Assembly (NCBI GenBank): GCA_016709315.1
Contig: JADJMZ010000006.1
Span: forward strand, 62,001-126,000
Source of the DNA: Ignavibacteria bacterium
GTDB lineage: Bacteria; Bacteroidota; Ignavibacteria; Tepidaquicellales; Tepidaquicellaceae
Length of the DNA: 64,000 nucleotides
Direction of reading: 5' to 3'
The notes below the pieces were generated by a model. The model saw nothing but the letters and a program-made list of their open reading frames with translations, did no database searches and was not told where the DNA came from. Made by a program: the position numbers and the translations under genes. The stretch's first letter is position 1; every line of letters starts with the position of its first letter. Positions 16,591 through 25,489 of this stretch are shown here, piece by piece.

Positions 16591-17819
16591 ATGAAAAACG
16601 AAATTATTTTAAATTATCCGCAGCAATCTAAAACAAATTTATTAATGAATAAAAAATTCTTTATTGGGCTTGCTGTATTGCTGACCTTGATTTCGGGAAT
16701 TGTGATCGGGAAGTATTTTTTATCAGGAAATAAAAATGTTTCCCCCGTATCCGGTGTCGCTCCTGTAAAAATGAAATTCAGGAAAACAGTAAAAATATTT
16801 CCGAAACGAGAGAGAATGCAATAACAAGAGCAGTTAAAAAAGTATCTCCTACCATTGTCGGAATTAATGTTGAAGAAGTCAGAGAAGTTCAGGATCCTTT
16901 TTCAATGTTTGACAATGATCCTTTCTTTAAACAGTTCTTCGGTAACAGACCCGCTCAGAAGCAGGTTGTAAAAGGTCTCGGATCAGGATTCATTATTTCT
17001 TCAGACGGATATATTCTGACTAATGATCACGTTGCCGGGAACGCAACAAAGATTTCCGTAACAATGACAAACGGAGAAACTATAGAAGCTAAGTTAATAG
17101 GATCCGATAAAAACAGCGACGTCGCTTTGCTTAAAATTAACAAATCAAATCTTGAGTATGTAAAATTAGGTAATTCTGATGATGTAATAATAGGGGAGTG
17201 GGTAATAGCTCTGGGTAATCCTTTCGGATTATTTGAAATAAATGATAAGCCGACAGTTACTGTAGGAGTTGTAAGCGCTACTAATATGAAAGTTAATGCA
17301 GATGGCAACAGAGTTTATAAAGATATGATTCAGACTGACGCTTCAATTAATGCAGGTAACTCCGGAGGTCCTCTTGTTAATGCTGAAGGTGATGTGATCG
17401 GAATGAATACGATTATTTTTACAGGCGGGAATTACAGTACAGGAAGTATAGGAGTGGGGTTCTCTATTTCAATTAACAGAGTTAAAAAGATTTTTGAAGA
17501 AATTAAATCTAACGGGAAGATCGAAAGAAATTTTAATGTCGGTTTCAGGATACAGGGTATAGATGAAAGAATTGCAAAGTATCTTAAACTTGACAAAGCT
17601 CAGGGTGTGGTGGTAACTGATGTGCAGAAGGGAAGTCTGTCAGATAACGCAGGACTTAAGCCCGAAGATGTGATAATCATGGCTAACGGAGAAAATATAA
17701 GAAATGAACAGGATCTTTTATTTATTGTTAATGATATGAGAACCGGAGAAACATTAAAATTAAAAATTATCAGAAACGGTTCTGAAAAAGAACTGGAAAT
17801 GAAACTTACATCAGGTTAG
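16591..17819 (+). CDS. HtrA/DegP-family serine protease, one frameshift
   Basis: The protein is a membrane-anchored or periplasmic protease that degrades misfolded envelope proteins. The trypsin-like domain shows the catalytic triad in LTNDHVAGNA, NSDVALLKI and NAGNSGGPLV. One PDZ domain follows (ITTD-like VVTDVQKGSLSDNAGLKPED). The N-terminus has an anchor (KKFFIGLAVLLTLISGIVIG). The frame changes at the five-A run 16767-16771: adding one A joins GVAPVK to NEIQENSKNISETRENAITR and gives about 409 residues. The start may be 16591 or the ATG at 16645 (MNKKFF). An assembly error is likely. DegS/DegP subfamily cannot be decided; one PDZ favours DegS-like architecture. Confidence 0.9.
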
Positions 17820-17841
17820 AGTATAATAAAAAATTAAAATA

Positions 17842-17886
17842 AAAAAAGCCCTGACAAAAACATTTTGAATTTGATCAGGGCTTTTG
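17842..17886. terminator. Bidirectional terminator
   Basis: AAAAAGCCCTGA and TCAGGGCTTTT form a stem around a 19-base loop, with A- and T-runs on either side. It sits between the rightward htrA-like gene and the leftward bactofilin gene and can serve both. Confidence 0.8.
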
Positions 17887-17927
17887 ATTTAAAAACATTT
17901 TCAAAAACTAAAACTTTGAATTTTATT

Positions 17928-18461
17928 TCAGTGGAATTTTAATACCGGTTTATCTTTTGACTTTTCATCAGAATGAATTTCGATATCATTTTCAGATTCC
18001 GCTTTTTTCAGTTCAGTCTTCATATCTATTATATTGCTTTTGGTATCATCTCCCATCTTGGAAGAGCCGTTAAATCTCGATCCGGATTCAGTAACCAGTT
18101 CTTCTACGGTAATATCACCGTTCAAAGAGCCGGTTTTTTTAAGTTCAAGCTTATGAGCTTTAATGTTTCCTCTGACATTGCCGTAAACTATCACTTCTAC
18201 TGCATTCACATTACCTTCTACGATACCTTTCTCACCGATGATTATACCGCTCTCACCTCTGAGATTACCAACTACATGACCGTCAATTTTGGTTGTGGAA
18301 GGTGATGAAAGATTTCCATCAAATTTACATCCTTCACTGATTAAAGTTAAAACTTTTTCATTAGAACTTGGATAAGATGTTCTGACAGGAGTTCTTACTT
18401 CTTCAGTAAACAATGGCTCTTTTGATTTGTTACCAAACATTTTGTTTAGATTTAGTTTCAT
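17928..18461 (-). CDS. Bactofilin
   Basis: Bactofilins polymerise without nucleotide into filaments that place cell-wall or envelope proteins. The 177-residue product has the single beta-helical bactofilin domain at about residues 38-135. Its repeated turns read ISEGCKFDGNL, TTKIDGHVVGNLRGESGI, VEGNVNAVEVIVYGNVRG and GSLNGDITVEEL. Short disordered tails flank the domain, as usual. The gene is monocistronic and ends at a shared terminator. Confidence 0.9.
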   Translation of the reverse strand: MKLNLNKMFGNKSKEPLFTEEVRTPVRTSYPSSNEKVLTLISEGCKFDGNLSSPSTTKIDGHVVGNLRGESGIIIGEKGIVEGNVNAVEVIVYGNVRGNIKAHKLELKKTGSLNGDITVEELVTESGSRFNGSSKMGDDTKSNIIDMKTELKKAESENDIEIHSDEKSKDKPVLKFH

Positions 18462-18734
18462 AAAATTAATTGGATTGATTTAAATTAACAATTTTAATTT
18501 TTAAACTCAACGGAAGAAAAATTAAAAGATTAAATAATTTTCATGTGCTTTCCAAAACGAAATTAAATTATATTTATCTTTTAAAACATTAAAATGTTGA
18601 ATGAATTTTTACAAATCTCCTCCCAAACCCGCCGAAGGAGATTGTCGCAAAACTTATGAATCAACGCAGATCATCACGATTAAATCAAATTACAATTATT
18701 TCATTCCTTTTAAACATTGTGATCCTTTAAACAT

Positions 18735-19135
18735 TGTCATTCCCGCGAATGCGGGAATCCAAGAGCATTACGATTAAATCAAACAATAATTATGTAAGTA
18801 CCTAATGCTACTGCTAATTGTGTGAATGACAATTAATTGAGTCTTCAAACAATACAGGAACATTATTACGATAGCAAGTAGTGGATTCCCGCATTCGCGG
18901 GAATGACATAATTCGCGGGAATGACAATTAATTGAGTCTTCAAACAATACAGGAACATTATTACGATAGCAAGTAGTGGATTCCCGCATTCGCGGGAATG
19001 ACATAATTCGCGGGAATGACAATTAATTGAGGGAATACGATAGCAAGTAGTGGATTCCCGCATTCGCGGGAATGACATAATTCGGTGGAATGACATAATT
19101 CGGTGGAATGACATAATTCGGTGGAATGACAATTA
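18735..19135. repeat. 95-bp tandem repeats with ATTCCCGC palindromes, then 18-bp repeats
   Basis: A 95-base unit beginning TGACAATTAATTGAG starts at 18827 and 18922, with a partial third at 19017. Each unit contains the perfect palindrome ATTCCCGCATTCGCGGGAAT. A single related palindrome occurs upstream near 18738. After the third unit, an 18-base unit (TGACATAATTCGGTGGAA) repeats three times. The palindrome resembles REP-type elements scattered in many genomes. Confidence 0.85.
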
Positions 19136-19252
19136 TTTATACACTCGCGGAAGGCAGGCAGTGTGGAGTTAAATTTATAAGCTTACTTGTTACTGGTTAT
19201 AGATATTAATCCAAACAATAATTATTTCATTGAAATAGTTTTGGACAGCACT

Positions 19253-19568
19253 AAAAGTTTTCACATCCGTCCAAAACAATTGAATGGAAATTTTAAGATA
19301 AACTTCTTCAATGATTTCCACCTCCTTATAATGTAAAGGTAATGTTAAGTGGAGTTGTATGACCTCCCCCTGCCCGCCTTCAGCGGGCTTCCCCCTCCTT
19401 GCAAAGGAGGGGGATTAAGGGGGTGGTCGTAATTTTTTGAGGCAAAATATTTAATTCAGAAAGTTAGGAGGGGTTAAATTTAAAATCTTAGATATTATTG
19501 TATTTAGATGTAAAATTAAAAAGTAATTTGTTCATTACAAAACGTTTTGGACACCATTGAAAAGTTTT
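19253..19568 (-). mobile_element. MITE-like element, copy 2 (298 bp plus 9-bp duplication)
   Basis: Positions 19262-19559 are the reverse complement of the element at 15185-15479, with only small differences. AAAAGTTTT flanks it on both sides (19253-19261 and 19560-19568). The two copies are inverted relative to each other and enclose the transketolase, htrA-like and bactofilin genes. The different flanking duplications show independent insertions. Confidence 0.8.
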
Positions 19569-19625
19569 ATTTCAAATCAATCACAATGAAATTGAAATAA
19601 TTTTTTAATATAGGTATTTTAAATT

Positions 19626-21023
19626 ATGTATAATAAAATTGACGAAGCAATAATTAATAAACTGAAGAGTATTTCAGGAGATGATTCTGTAATTACTGAT
19701 TCGGATGATCTTAATATTTACTCAAAAGATTACACTGAAAATCTTTCCTTCTGTCCTGAAGTTATTATTAAGCCGCACAACACAAAAGAAGTTTCGGAAA
19801 TAATAAAGCTTGCAAACGAACTTAATATTCCCGTTGTCCCGAGAGGCGGGGGAACAGGGCTTTCAGGGGGAGCGCTGGCAATTTACGGAGGCATTTGCCT
19901 TTCAATGGAAAGGTTTAAAAAAATAATTGAAATTGACGAAGAAAATTTTCAGGCAATAGTTGAGCCCGGTGTCATTACTCAGGTTTTAATGGAGGAGTGT
20001 GAAAAACTCGGACTTTATTATCCTCCTGATCCGTCATCCAAAGGAAGCTCTTTCCTCGGAGGGAATCTTGCGGAATGTTCGGGAGGACCAAGAGCTGTGA
20101 AATACGGAGTTACAAAAGACTATGTTCTTGGACTGGAATTTGTAACACCGACCGGCGAGATCATTAATTCAGGCGCAAGAGTTCTGAAAAATGTCACCGG
20201 ATATAATCTGACACAGTTACTCATAGGAAGTGAAGGCACTCTCGGAATAATTACCAAAATTATTTTTAAGCTGGTACCTCTTCCAAGGTATAAAAAATTA
20301 ATGCTTGCTGCATTTAATAATATTGAAGATTGCGCAAAGACTGTTTCTAAAATATTTCAGGCGGGAATTACTCCGTCTGCACTGGAGCTTATGGAAAATT
20401 CCGCAATGAAAGCAGCAGAACATCAGTTAGGCAAGAAATTTCCAAACGGAGAAGCGGCAGCTCAGCTTTTGATAGAGGTTGACGGAAACTATGAAGAAAG
20501 TTTGTACAAAGATATTGAGATCATAGCAGATATCGTTACTGAAAACGGGGCGTATGATGTAATTCTCGCTGAGGATAAACAGAAGATGGACGAACTCTGG
20601 TCATTAAGAAGATGTATCGGAGAAGCGGTTAAATCAATTTCCGAATACAAGGAAGAAGATACTGTCGTTCCGAGATCCAGAATACCTGAATTGATTAAAG
20701 GAGTAAAAGAAATTTCCGGGCGGTACGGGATTACAACAATATGCTACGGTCATGCCGGAGACGGGAATGTTCATGTAAACATTCTCAAAGATAAACTCGA
20801 TGATAAGTCATGGGAAAATAATCTTGAAACTGCAATTAAAGAGATCTTCAGACTTACTGTTTCACTTGGAGGAACAATTTCAGGAGAGCACGGCATAGGG
20901 TATTCGCAGAAAAATTATCTGCCGATTGCTTTGGGGAAAGATGAGATAATGCTTATGAAGAATATTAAAAAGACAATGGACCCGAATAATATTATGAATC
21001 CGGGAAAGATTTTTTCGGATTAA
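19626..21023 (+). CDS. FAD-binding oxidase, GlcD/D-lactate dehydrogenase type
   Basis: The product oxidises a 2-hydroxy acid such as glycolate or D-lactate with FAD. The 465 residues contain the PCMH FAD-binding domain (about 35-215, with VVPRGGGTGLSGGAL, VEPGVITQVL and GVTKDYVLGLEFV) and the C-terminal FAD-linked oxidase domain, including CYGHAGDGNVHVNIL and GTISGEHGIGYSQK. Those histidines match the metal and substrate site of the family. It may be glcD, but no glcE or glcF partner is next to it, so the substrate is unknown. It is followed at 13 bases by a thioesterase gene. Confidence 0.88.
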   Translation: MYNKIDEAIINKLKSISGDDSVITDSDDLNIYSKDYTENLSFCPEVIIKPHNTKEVSEIIKLANELNIPVVPRGGGTGLSGGALAIYGGICLSMERFKKIIEIDEENFQAIVEPGVITQVLMEECEKLGLYYPPDPSSKGSSFLGGNLAECSGGPRAVKYGVTKDYVLGLEFVTPTGEIINSGARVLKNVTGYNLTQLLIGSEGTLGIITKIIFKLVPLPRYKKLMLAAFNNIEDCAKTVSKIFQAGITPSALELMENSAMKAAEHQLGKKFPNGEAAAQLLIEVDGNYEESLYKDIEIIADIVTENGAYDVILAEDKQKMDELWSLRRCIGEAVKSISEYKEEDTVVPRSRIPELIKGVKEISGRYGITTICYGHAGDGNVHVNILKDKLDDKSWENNLETAIKEIFRLTVSLGGTISGEHGIGYSQKNYLPIALGKDEIMLMKNIKKTMDPNNIMNPGKIFSD

Positions 21024-21036
21024 ACAATAAAAAACT

Positions 21037-21438
21037 GTGATACAAACTCAGACTGAATACAGAGTTCTCTACGCACATACCGACAAAATGGGTGTAGTAA
21101 ATAACGCGAGATACTTTGAATATTTCGAAGCGGGAAGAAATGATTTTTTAAGAAAATTAGATTATCCTTATACCATTCTTGAAAAAGAAAACATCGGACT
21201 GCCGGTAATAGAGGCGTATGCAAAATATATTTCAGGAGCTAAGTATGATGATGTTTTGACAATTAAAACTTCATTGTTAACCATTCCCACTGTCAGATTT
21301 AAAATTAATTATGAAATAACCTGTAAAGATATTCTCATTGCAGAAGGATACACTGTACATTCTTTTGTGAATTTCATAAAAATGAAACCTGTAAGACCTC
21401 CCGAAAAATTTATTGAGATTATAAAATCTAAATTCTGA
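21037..21438 (+). CDS. Acyl-CoA thioesterase, YbgC/FadM (hot-dog) type
   Basis: This 133-residue hot-dog protein hydrolyses acyl-CoA thioesters. The catalytic signature is seen in TEYRVLYAHTDKMGVVNNARYFEYFEAGR, split as HTDKMGVVNNARYFEYF with an Asp and the following active-site helix. The best start is the GTG at 21037. It overlaps nothing and lies between the GlcD-like gene and nadC in one apparent transcription unit. YbgC proteins often sit beside tol-pal genes, but not here. Confidence 0.85.
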   Translation: MIQTQTEYRVLYAHTDKMGVVNNARYFEYFEAGRNDFLRKLDYPYTILEKENIGLPVIEAYAKYISGAKYDDVLTIKTSLLTIPTVRFKINYEITCKDILIAEGYTVHSFVNFIKMKPVRPPEKFIEIIKSKF

Positions 21439-21444
21439 AATCAA

Positions 21445-22311
21445 TTGAACTATTACAGACATTTCAACAAAACAGAAGCGGAAAGACTCATACGTCAGGC
21501 GCTGAAGGAAGACATCGGAAAAGGAGATGTAACCTCAAATCTTCTCATTCCGGAAAAATCCGTTTCAAAAGCGGAATTACTGATAAAGGAAAACGGAATA
21601 ATTGCGGGTCTGAATATTTTCAGGACTGTGTTTAGCATATTAGACAAAAGTATAAAGATAAATTTTTATAAAAAGGAAGGTGAAGCAGTTTATAAAAATG
21701 ATATAGCCGGAATAGTCAAAGGGAATACAAGAAAGCTTCTTGCCGGTGAGAGAGTAGCGCTGAACATTTTGCAGAGAATGAGCGGCATAGCAACCATGAC
21801 TGCAAAGATTACTCAAAGATTGAATAATCCTTCAATTAAAATCATTGACACCAGAAAGACAACCCCGAATTTCAGATTATTCGAGAAGCTTGCAGTAACG
21901 GCAGGCGGCGGGGAAAATCACAGATTCGGACTTTATGATATGATTCTGATCAAGGATAACCATATTGAGGCGAACGGAGGAATTTCCAATACTCTCAGGA
22001 TTTTGAAAAAAAAATACAGATCGGTAAAATGCAGAGTTGAAATAGAAGTTAAAAATATCAGTGAATTAAAAATAGTATTAACCGAAGGAATAGGAATTGT
22101 TGACAGGATCATGCTTGATAATTTCAGCAAGAAAGATATTACAATTGCTGCTAAGCTTAATAATGGATTATATGAACTTGAATTATCCGGAGGCATTAGT
22201 TTTGATAATGTAAATAAGTTCAGTAATCTGAAAGGAGTGAATTACATATCATCAGGTTCATTAACACATTCCGTGAATTCTCTTGATATATCATTCAATT
22301 TTATTACTTGA
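21445..22311 (+). CDS. nadC: Nicotinate-nucleotide pyrophosphorylase (quinolinate phosphoribosyltransferase)
   Basis: NadC converts quinolinate and PRPP to nicotinate mononucleotide with release of CO2, in NAD synthesis. The 288 residues show the N-terminal domain (EDIGKGDVTSNLLIP) and the barrel with IIDTRKTTPNFRLFEKLAV, GGGENHRFGLYDMILIKDNH and EIEVKNISEL, whose Arg, His and Lys residues bind substrate. The start is probably a TTG at 21445, 6 bases after the thioesterase stop, and translational coupling is likely. Confidence 0.95.
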   Translation: MNYYRHFNKTEAERLIRQALKEDIGKGDVTSNLLIPEKSVSKAELLIKENGIIAGLNIFRTVFSILDKSIKINFYKKEGEAVYKNDIAGIVKGNTRKLLAGERVALNILQRMSGIATMTAKITQRLNNPSIKIIDTRKTTPNFRLFEKLAVTAGGGENHRFGLYDMILIKDNHIEANGGISNTLRILKKKYRSVKCRVEIEVKNISELKIVLTEGIGIVDRIMLDNFSKKDITIAAKLNNGLYELELSGGISFDNVNKFSNLKGVNYISSGSLTHSVNSLDISFNFIT

Positions 22312-22368
22312 ATATCAATACAGATAAATTTATTTTAGCAAAAATTTTATTAATCTAAATAAATAACC

Positions 22369-22875
22369 ATGCAAAACTTTACAAAAAGATTTGGTTTCCT
22401 GTTTGCGCTTATAATCAGTATCTCATTGCTTTATTCATGCGGCAGTAAGAAAGAATCCACCGGAGAGAAAGAAGATACTAAGAAAGAAGAAACCAAAAAA
22501 GAAGAAGTTAAAAAAGAGTCTACTACAACATCTTCTGCATCAAATCAGGTTTATTTTGTCGAAGAATATACAAAAGACGGACAGGAAGTCGGTAAGAGTG
22601 ATAAATTTTTCATCAGTTCAAAAGGCGGGTATCTTACTGCTATGCTGAAAACTTCACAGCCAATTGGCGTTGGTTCAGTTGATGTAAGATTAGAAAGAGA
22701 ATCTCTTGACGGCAGTGAAATAATTGATACTCAGCCCTATGACGTATCTCCTGAAAAAAATTATTTCTTCTTTGATAAAGTTACTTTTTACAAATCAGGT
22801 GATTATAAAGTAACGGTTTTCAAAAAAGACGGTACCCCGATCGCTACCGGAAAAGTAAGAATAGAATTTAAATAA
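22369..22875 (+). CDS. Lipoprotein, first of three related secreted proteins
   Basis: The 168-residue product has a lipoprotein signal (FLFALIISISLLYSC, cysteine at the cleavage site), then a Lys/Glu-rich linker of about 25 residues and one domain of about 105 residues. That domain (VYFVEEYTKDGQEVG ... GKVRIEFK) is shared with the two genes that follow. Common points are a starting FxE or FCE, GKSDKF, an aromatic-rich central YFFFDKVTFY and a final strand. I recognise no named family; it is probably a beta-sandwich. Confidence 0.6.
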   Translation: MQNFTKRFGFLFALIISISLLYSCGSKKESTGEKEDTKKEETKKEEVKKESTTTSSASNQVYFVEEYTKDGQEVGKSDKFFISSKGGYLTAMLKTSQPIGVGSVDVRLERESLDGSEIIDTQPYDVSPEKNYFFFDKVTFYKSGDYKVTVFKKDGTPIATGKVRIEFK

Positions 22876-22903
22876 TAATATAAATTAAAAAGAAAGGACA
22901 GAA

Positions 22904-23323
22904 ATGAAAAACATTAAATTTTTATTTTCACTGTTAGCTGTATTATCTGTATTTGCTTTTAAAACAAACTCTTACGCTCAGCAATATCCAGTTTTATATT
23001 TCTGCGAATCATACGGATCAGGCGGAGAGACTGGTGTAAGCGACAGGTTCACAAAAGGATATTTAACTGTAATGGTAAAAGCAGACGGACCTCTTGGATT
23101 AAGAGATTGCTCTATTCAAATGGATAAGTATAGCTGCACTTCAGGTACATTTAAATATTACAAGAAATTTGATTATAAAATAGAACCTGATATGAAGTAT
23201 GTATATTTCGCAAAGAATGATGAGAGTGATATGAGTTTCGATGAAACGGGAATATACAGAGTTTTCCTTCTTGATCATAACGGACGGACTGTTGCGAGCG
23301 GTCTGGTCGAAATCATTCCTTAA
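22904..23323 (+). CDS. Secreted protein, second of three paralogues
   Basis: The 139-residue product has a cleavable signal peptide (FLFSLLAVLSVFAFKTNSYA) and then one domain like its neighbours: LYFCESYGSGGETGVSDRF, YVYFAKNDESD and YRVFLLDHNGRTVASGLVE. A clear AAAGGAC ribosome-binding site precedes the ATG. It lacks a lipobox, so it is likely free in the periplasm or exported. Function unknown. Confidence 0.6.
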   Translation: MKNIKFLFSLLAVLSVFAFKTNSYAQQYPVLYFCESYGSGGETGVSDRFTKGYLTVMVKADGPLGLRDCSIQMDKYSCTSGTFKYYKKFDYKIEPDMKYVYFAKNDESDMSFDETGIYRVFLLDHNGRTVASGLVEIIP

Positions 23324-23325
23324 TT

Positions 23326-23745
23326 ATGATAAATATGAAAAAATTATACGGATTAATATTTATAGTTTTATTAATTATATCAGTAACAGGGCTCAGCCAA
23401 AAATCATATTCCCAAACTTTGCAATTTTGTGAAAATGTTACAGAAAGCGGAAATCCTATAAGTTCAAGTACTGTATTTAATATAGGATCAAACGGCGGTT
23501 ACTTTAAATTTCTCGTAAATCTGCCTTACAGAGTTGGTACAAGAAGCGTCAGCTATGAAATTTACAGAGTTGATGCAGACGGATATGAAAGTTATGACAA
23601 TACCATCTATCAGGATGTCGAGCCAAGCTGGGCATGGTTTTGGAAAGAAGTTACATTTTACAGTGCAGGACGTTACAATGTTTATGTCTATGATGCTGAC
23701 AAGAATTTTCTTGCTTCTGAAACTGTTAAGATACAATTTAATTAA
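23326..23745 (+). CDS. Secreted protein, third of three paralogues
   Basis: The 139 residues begin with a signal peptide (LYGLIFIVLLIISVTGLSQK) and continue with the shared domain: LQFCENVTESGNPIS, FWKEVTFYSAGRYNVYVYDADK and a final TVKIQFN. The start is the ATG at 23326 or at 23335. Only two bases separate it from the second gene. A terminator follows directly, so the three genes form one unit. Function unknown. Confidence 0.6.
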   Translation: MINMKKLYGLIFIVLLIISVTGLSQKSYSQTLQFCENVTESGNPISSSTVFNIGSNGGYFKFLVNLPYRVGTRSVSYEIYRVDADGYESYDNTIYQDVEPSWAWFWKEVTFYSAGRYNVYVYDADKNFLASETVKIQFN

Positions 23746-23768
23746 ATAATAAATTCATCTAAGAATTA

Positions 23769-23803
23769 AAGGTTATTCCGTTAAACGGGATAACCTTTTT
23801 ATT
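23769..23803 (+). terminator. Rho-independent terminator
   Basis: AAGGTTATTCCG and CGGGATAACCTT pair imperfectly around TTAAA, followed by a T-run. It ends the secreted-protein trio. The flippase gene starts only about 10 bases later. Confidence 0.8.
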
Positions 23804-23814
23804 TTTCGCTGCAA

Positions 23815-25263
23815 ATGTTTGATAAAATAAAGAATCTTTCTAAAGATACGCTGATTTACGGTACTAATACCATTATCGGAAGATTTCTTGGATTCTTTCT
23901 TGTTCCTTTCTATACAAATAAATTTCTTCCGGAAGAGTATGGAATAATTACGATAATTTATTCCTATATAGCAATTTTAAATGTATTCTTTTCAATCGGT
24001 CTCGAATCCGGATATATGAAATTTGCTTCGACCCGTGAAGTAGGCACTGAGAAACAAAATTTTTCAACCCCATACATCATTGTTCTGTTTAATTCATTTT
24101 TGCTGTCATGTCTTATATTCTTTTTTTCTTCCGAACTAACATCAGTTTTTCAGATTGACAGCAGCTATGGCTACCTGATAAAATATTCCGCTGTTATTCT
24201 TTTCTTTGATACTATAGTGCTTATACCTTTTGCTTTACTCAGACTTAACAACAAAGCAAAATCCTTTGCCGGAATAAAAATCACAAATATTGTTTTAAAT
24301 GTATTGCTTAACATTATACTGATCTCTTTTTTTAATTTCGGAATAGAAGCTGTTTTCATAAGCAATCTCATAGCTTCAATAGTTACATTTATTTTGCTGC
24401 TGCCTCTGTTAAAGAAAAACTTTTCATTCTCAATAAATAAAGATTTGCTGAAAGAACTGCTGAAGTTTTCCTTACCCTGGATACCGGCGGGAATTGCGGC
24501 GAATTTAGTTCAGATCATTGACAGACCTATTCTTAAATACCTTACAGATGATAAAATCGTCGGTATATACACTGCAAACTATAAACTCGGAATCTTCATG
24601 ATGCTGGTAGTTTCGATGTTTGAATTTGCATGGAGACCTTTCTTTCTTAATAATGCTAAAGAGCCGGACGCAAAAAAAATATTCTCGAAAGTTCTGACAA
24701 TATTCGTTTTGTTCTGTTCAGTTGTTTTCCTTATAATTAGTTTTTTTATAGAAGATATTGTAAAAATAAATCTGCCTTTCAATTATAATCTCATAGGAAA
24801 AGCATACTGGGAAGGTCTTGAGATAGTTCCCGTAATATTATTTGCATATATCTTATACGGTATTTATATAAATTTCATGGCAGGCATTTATATTGAAAAG
24901 AAAACCAAATATCTTCCGCTGATAACAGGCGCAGGAGCAGTTGCGAATATTATTTCTAATTTTATACTTATTCCTGAATATTCTTATATGGGAGCAGCGA
25001 TATCCACATTAATAAGTTATGCTGTTATGATGACAGGAATATTTTTAGTTTCGCAGAAATATTATAAAATTAATTATGAATACAAAAAAGTCGGATTAAT
25101 ATTTTTATCTCTGCTTACTGTATCAGGTCTGTATTTTTATTTAGAAAATAATTTTCAAATTTACTGGCTTTACAAATTCGGATTTCTGTTTTTATTTATA
25201 ATAATCATATTGGTTTTTAAAGTTGTCAATCTTAAGTCTTTAAAAATATTGACAAAGAATTAA
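23815..25263 (+). CDS. Polysaccharide flippase (Wzx/MATE-like) membrane protein
   Basis: The 482-residue product has about 14 hydrophobic segments over its whole length. It begins with an amphipathic segment and NTIIGRFLGFFLVPFYTNKF, the usual N-terminus of oligosaccharide flippases of the MVF/PST superfamily. It probably moves lipid-linked sugar repeat units across the inner membrane for O-antigen or exopolysaccharide. There are no glycosyltransferase genes beside it, so the cargo is unknown. Start is the ATG at 23815. Confidence 0.85.
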   Translation: MFDKIKNLSKDTLIYGTNTIIGRFLGFFLVPFYTNKFLPEEYGIITIIYSYIAILNVFFSIGLESGYMKFASTREVGTEKQNFSTPYIIVLFNSFLLSCLIFFFSSELTSVFQIDSSYGYLIKYSAVILFFDTIVLIPFALLRLNNKAKSFAGIKITNIVLNVLLNIILISFFNFGIEAVFISNLIASIVTFILLLPLLKKNFSFSINKDLLKELLKFSLPWIPAGIAANLVQIIDRPILKYLTDDKIVGIYTANYKLGIFMMLVVSMFEFAWRPFFLNNAKEPDAKKIFSKVLTIFVLFCSVVFLIISFFIEDIVKINLPFNYNLIGKAYWEGLEIVPVILFAYILYGIYINFMAGIYIEKKTKYLPLITGAGAVANIISNFILIPEYSYMGAAISTLISYAVMMTGIFLVSQKYYKINYEYKKVGLIFLSLLTVSGLYFYLENNFQIYWLYKFGFLFLFIIIILVFKVVNLKSLKILTKN

Positions 25264-25439
25264 TTCGCTTAGTACACGACAAAAATATTTTCTCGCAGAT
25301 ATTCGCAGAAAAAATTCGCTGATTTACGCAAATAATCTCTTTAATGATCTTGTTTCTGCGAAAATCTGCGTGATAATTCTGCGTCATCTGCGAGAAATTC
25401 TCTCCAGAAAATTTTGTCGTGTACAGAGATTAATTCGCT
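25260..25439. mobile_element. MITE-like palindromic element, 153 bp, with 10-bp duplication
   Basis: GTACACGACAAAA at 25272 and TTTTGTCGTGTAC at 25424 are inverted ends; the pairing extends inward to TCTCGCAGAT/ATCTGCGAGA. Inside are several variants of TTCTGCG. TTAATTCGCT lies on both sides (25260-25269 and 25430-25439), close to the element ends, as a target duplication would. It overlaps the stop of the flippase gene by the left duplication only. It encodes nothing. Confidence 0.7.
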
Positions 25440-25489
25440 GAACTGAAAATTTATATTGATACTGATATATTATTATGCCATATTGATTT

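Larger units (their letters stand above)
18462..19625. other. Gene-free stretch with tandem repeats and a MITE-like element
   Basis: I see no gene here. It contains the repeat block 18735-19135 and the MITE copy at 19262-19559. Frames through the repeats (MSFPRMRES type) come from the tandem units and are not genes. Confidence 0.7.

Noticed and set aside
18774..19132. Frames reading MSFPRMREST and related repeats
   Set aside because: They arise from the ATTCCCGC palindrome repeats, a common source of spurious genes.
15480..19261. Composite transposon carrying transketolase, htrA-like and bactofilin genes
   Set aside because: The two elements have different flanking duplications, so they inserted separately, and the enclosed genes look like ordinary chromosomal genes.
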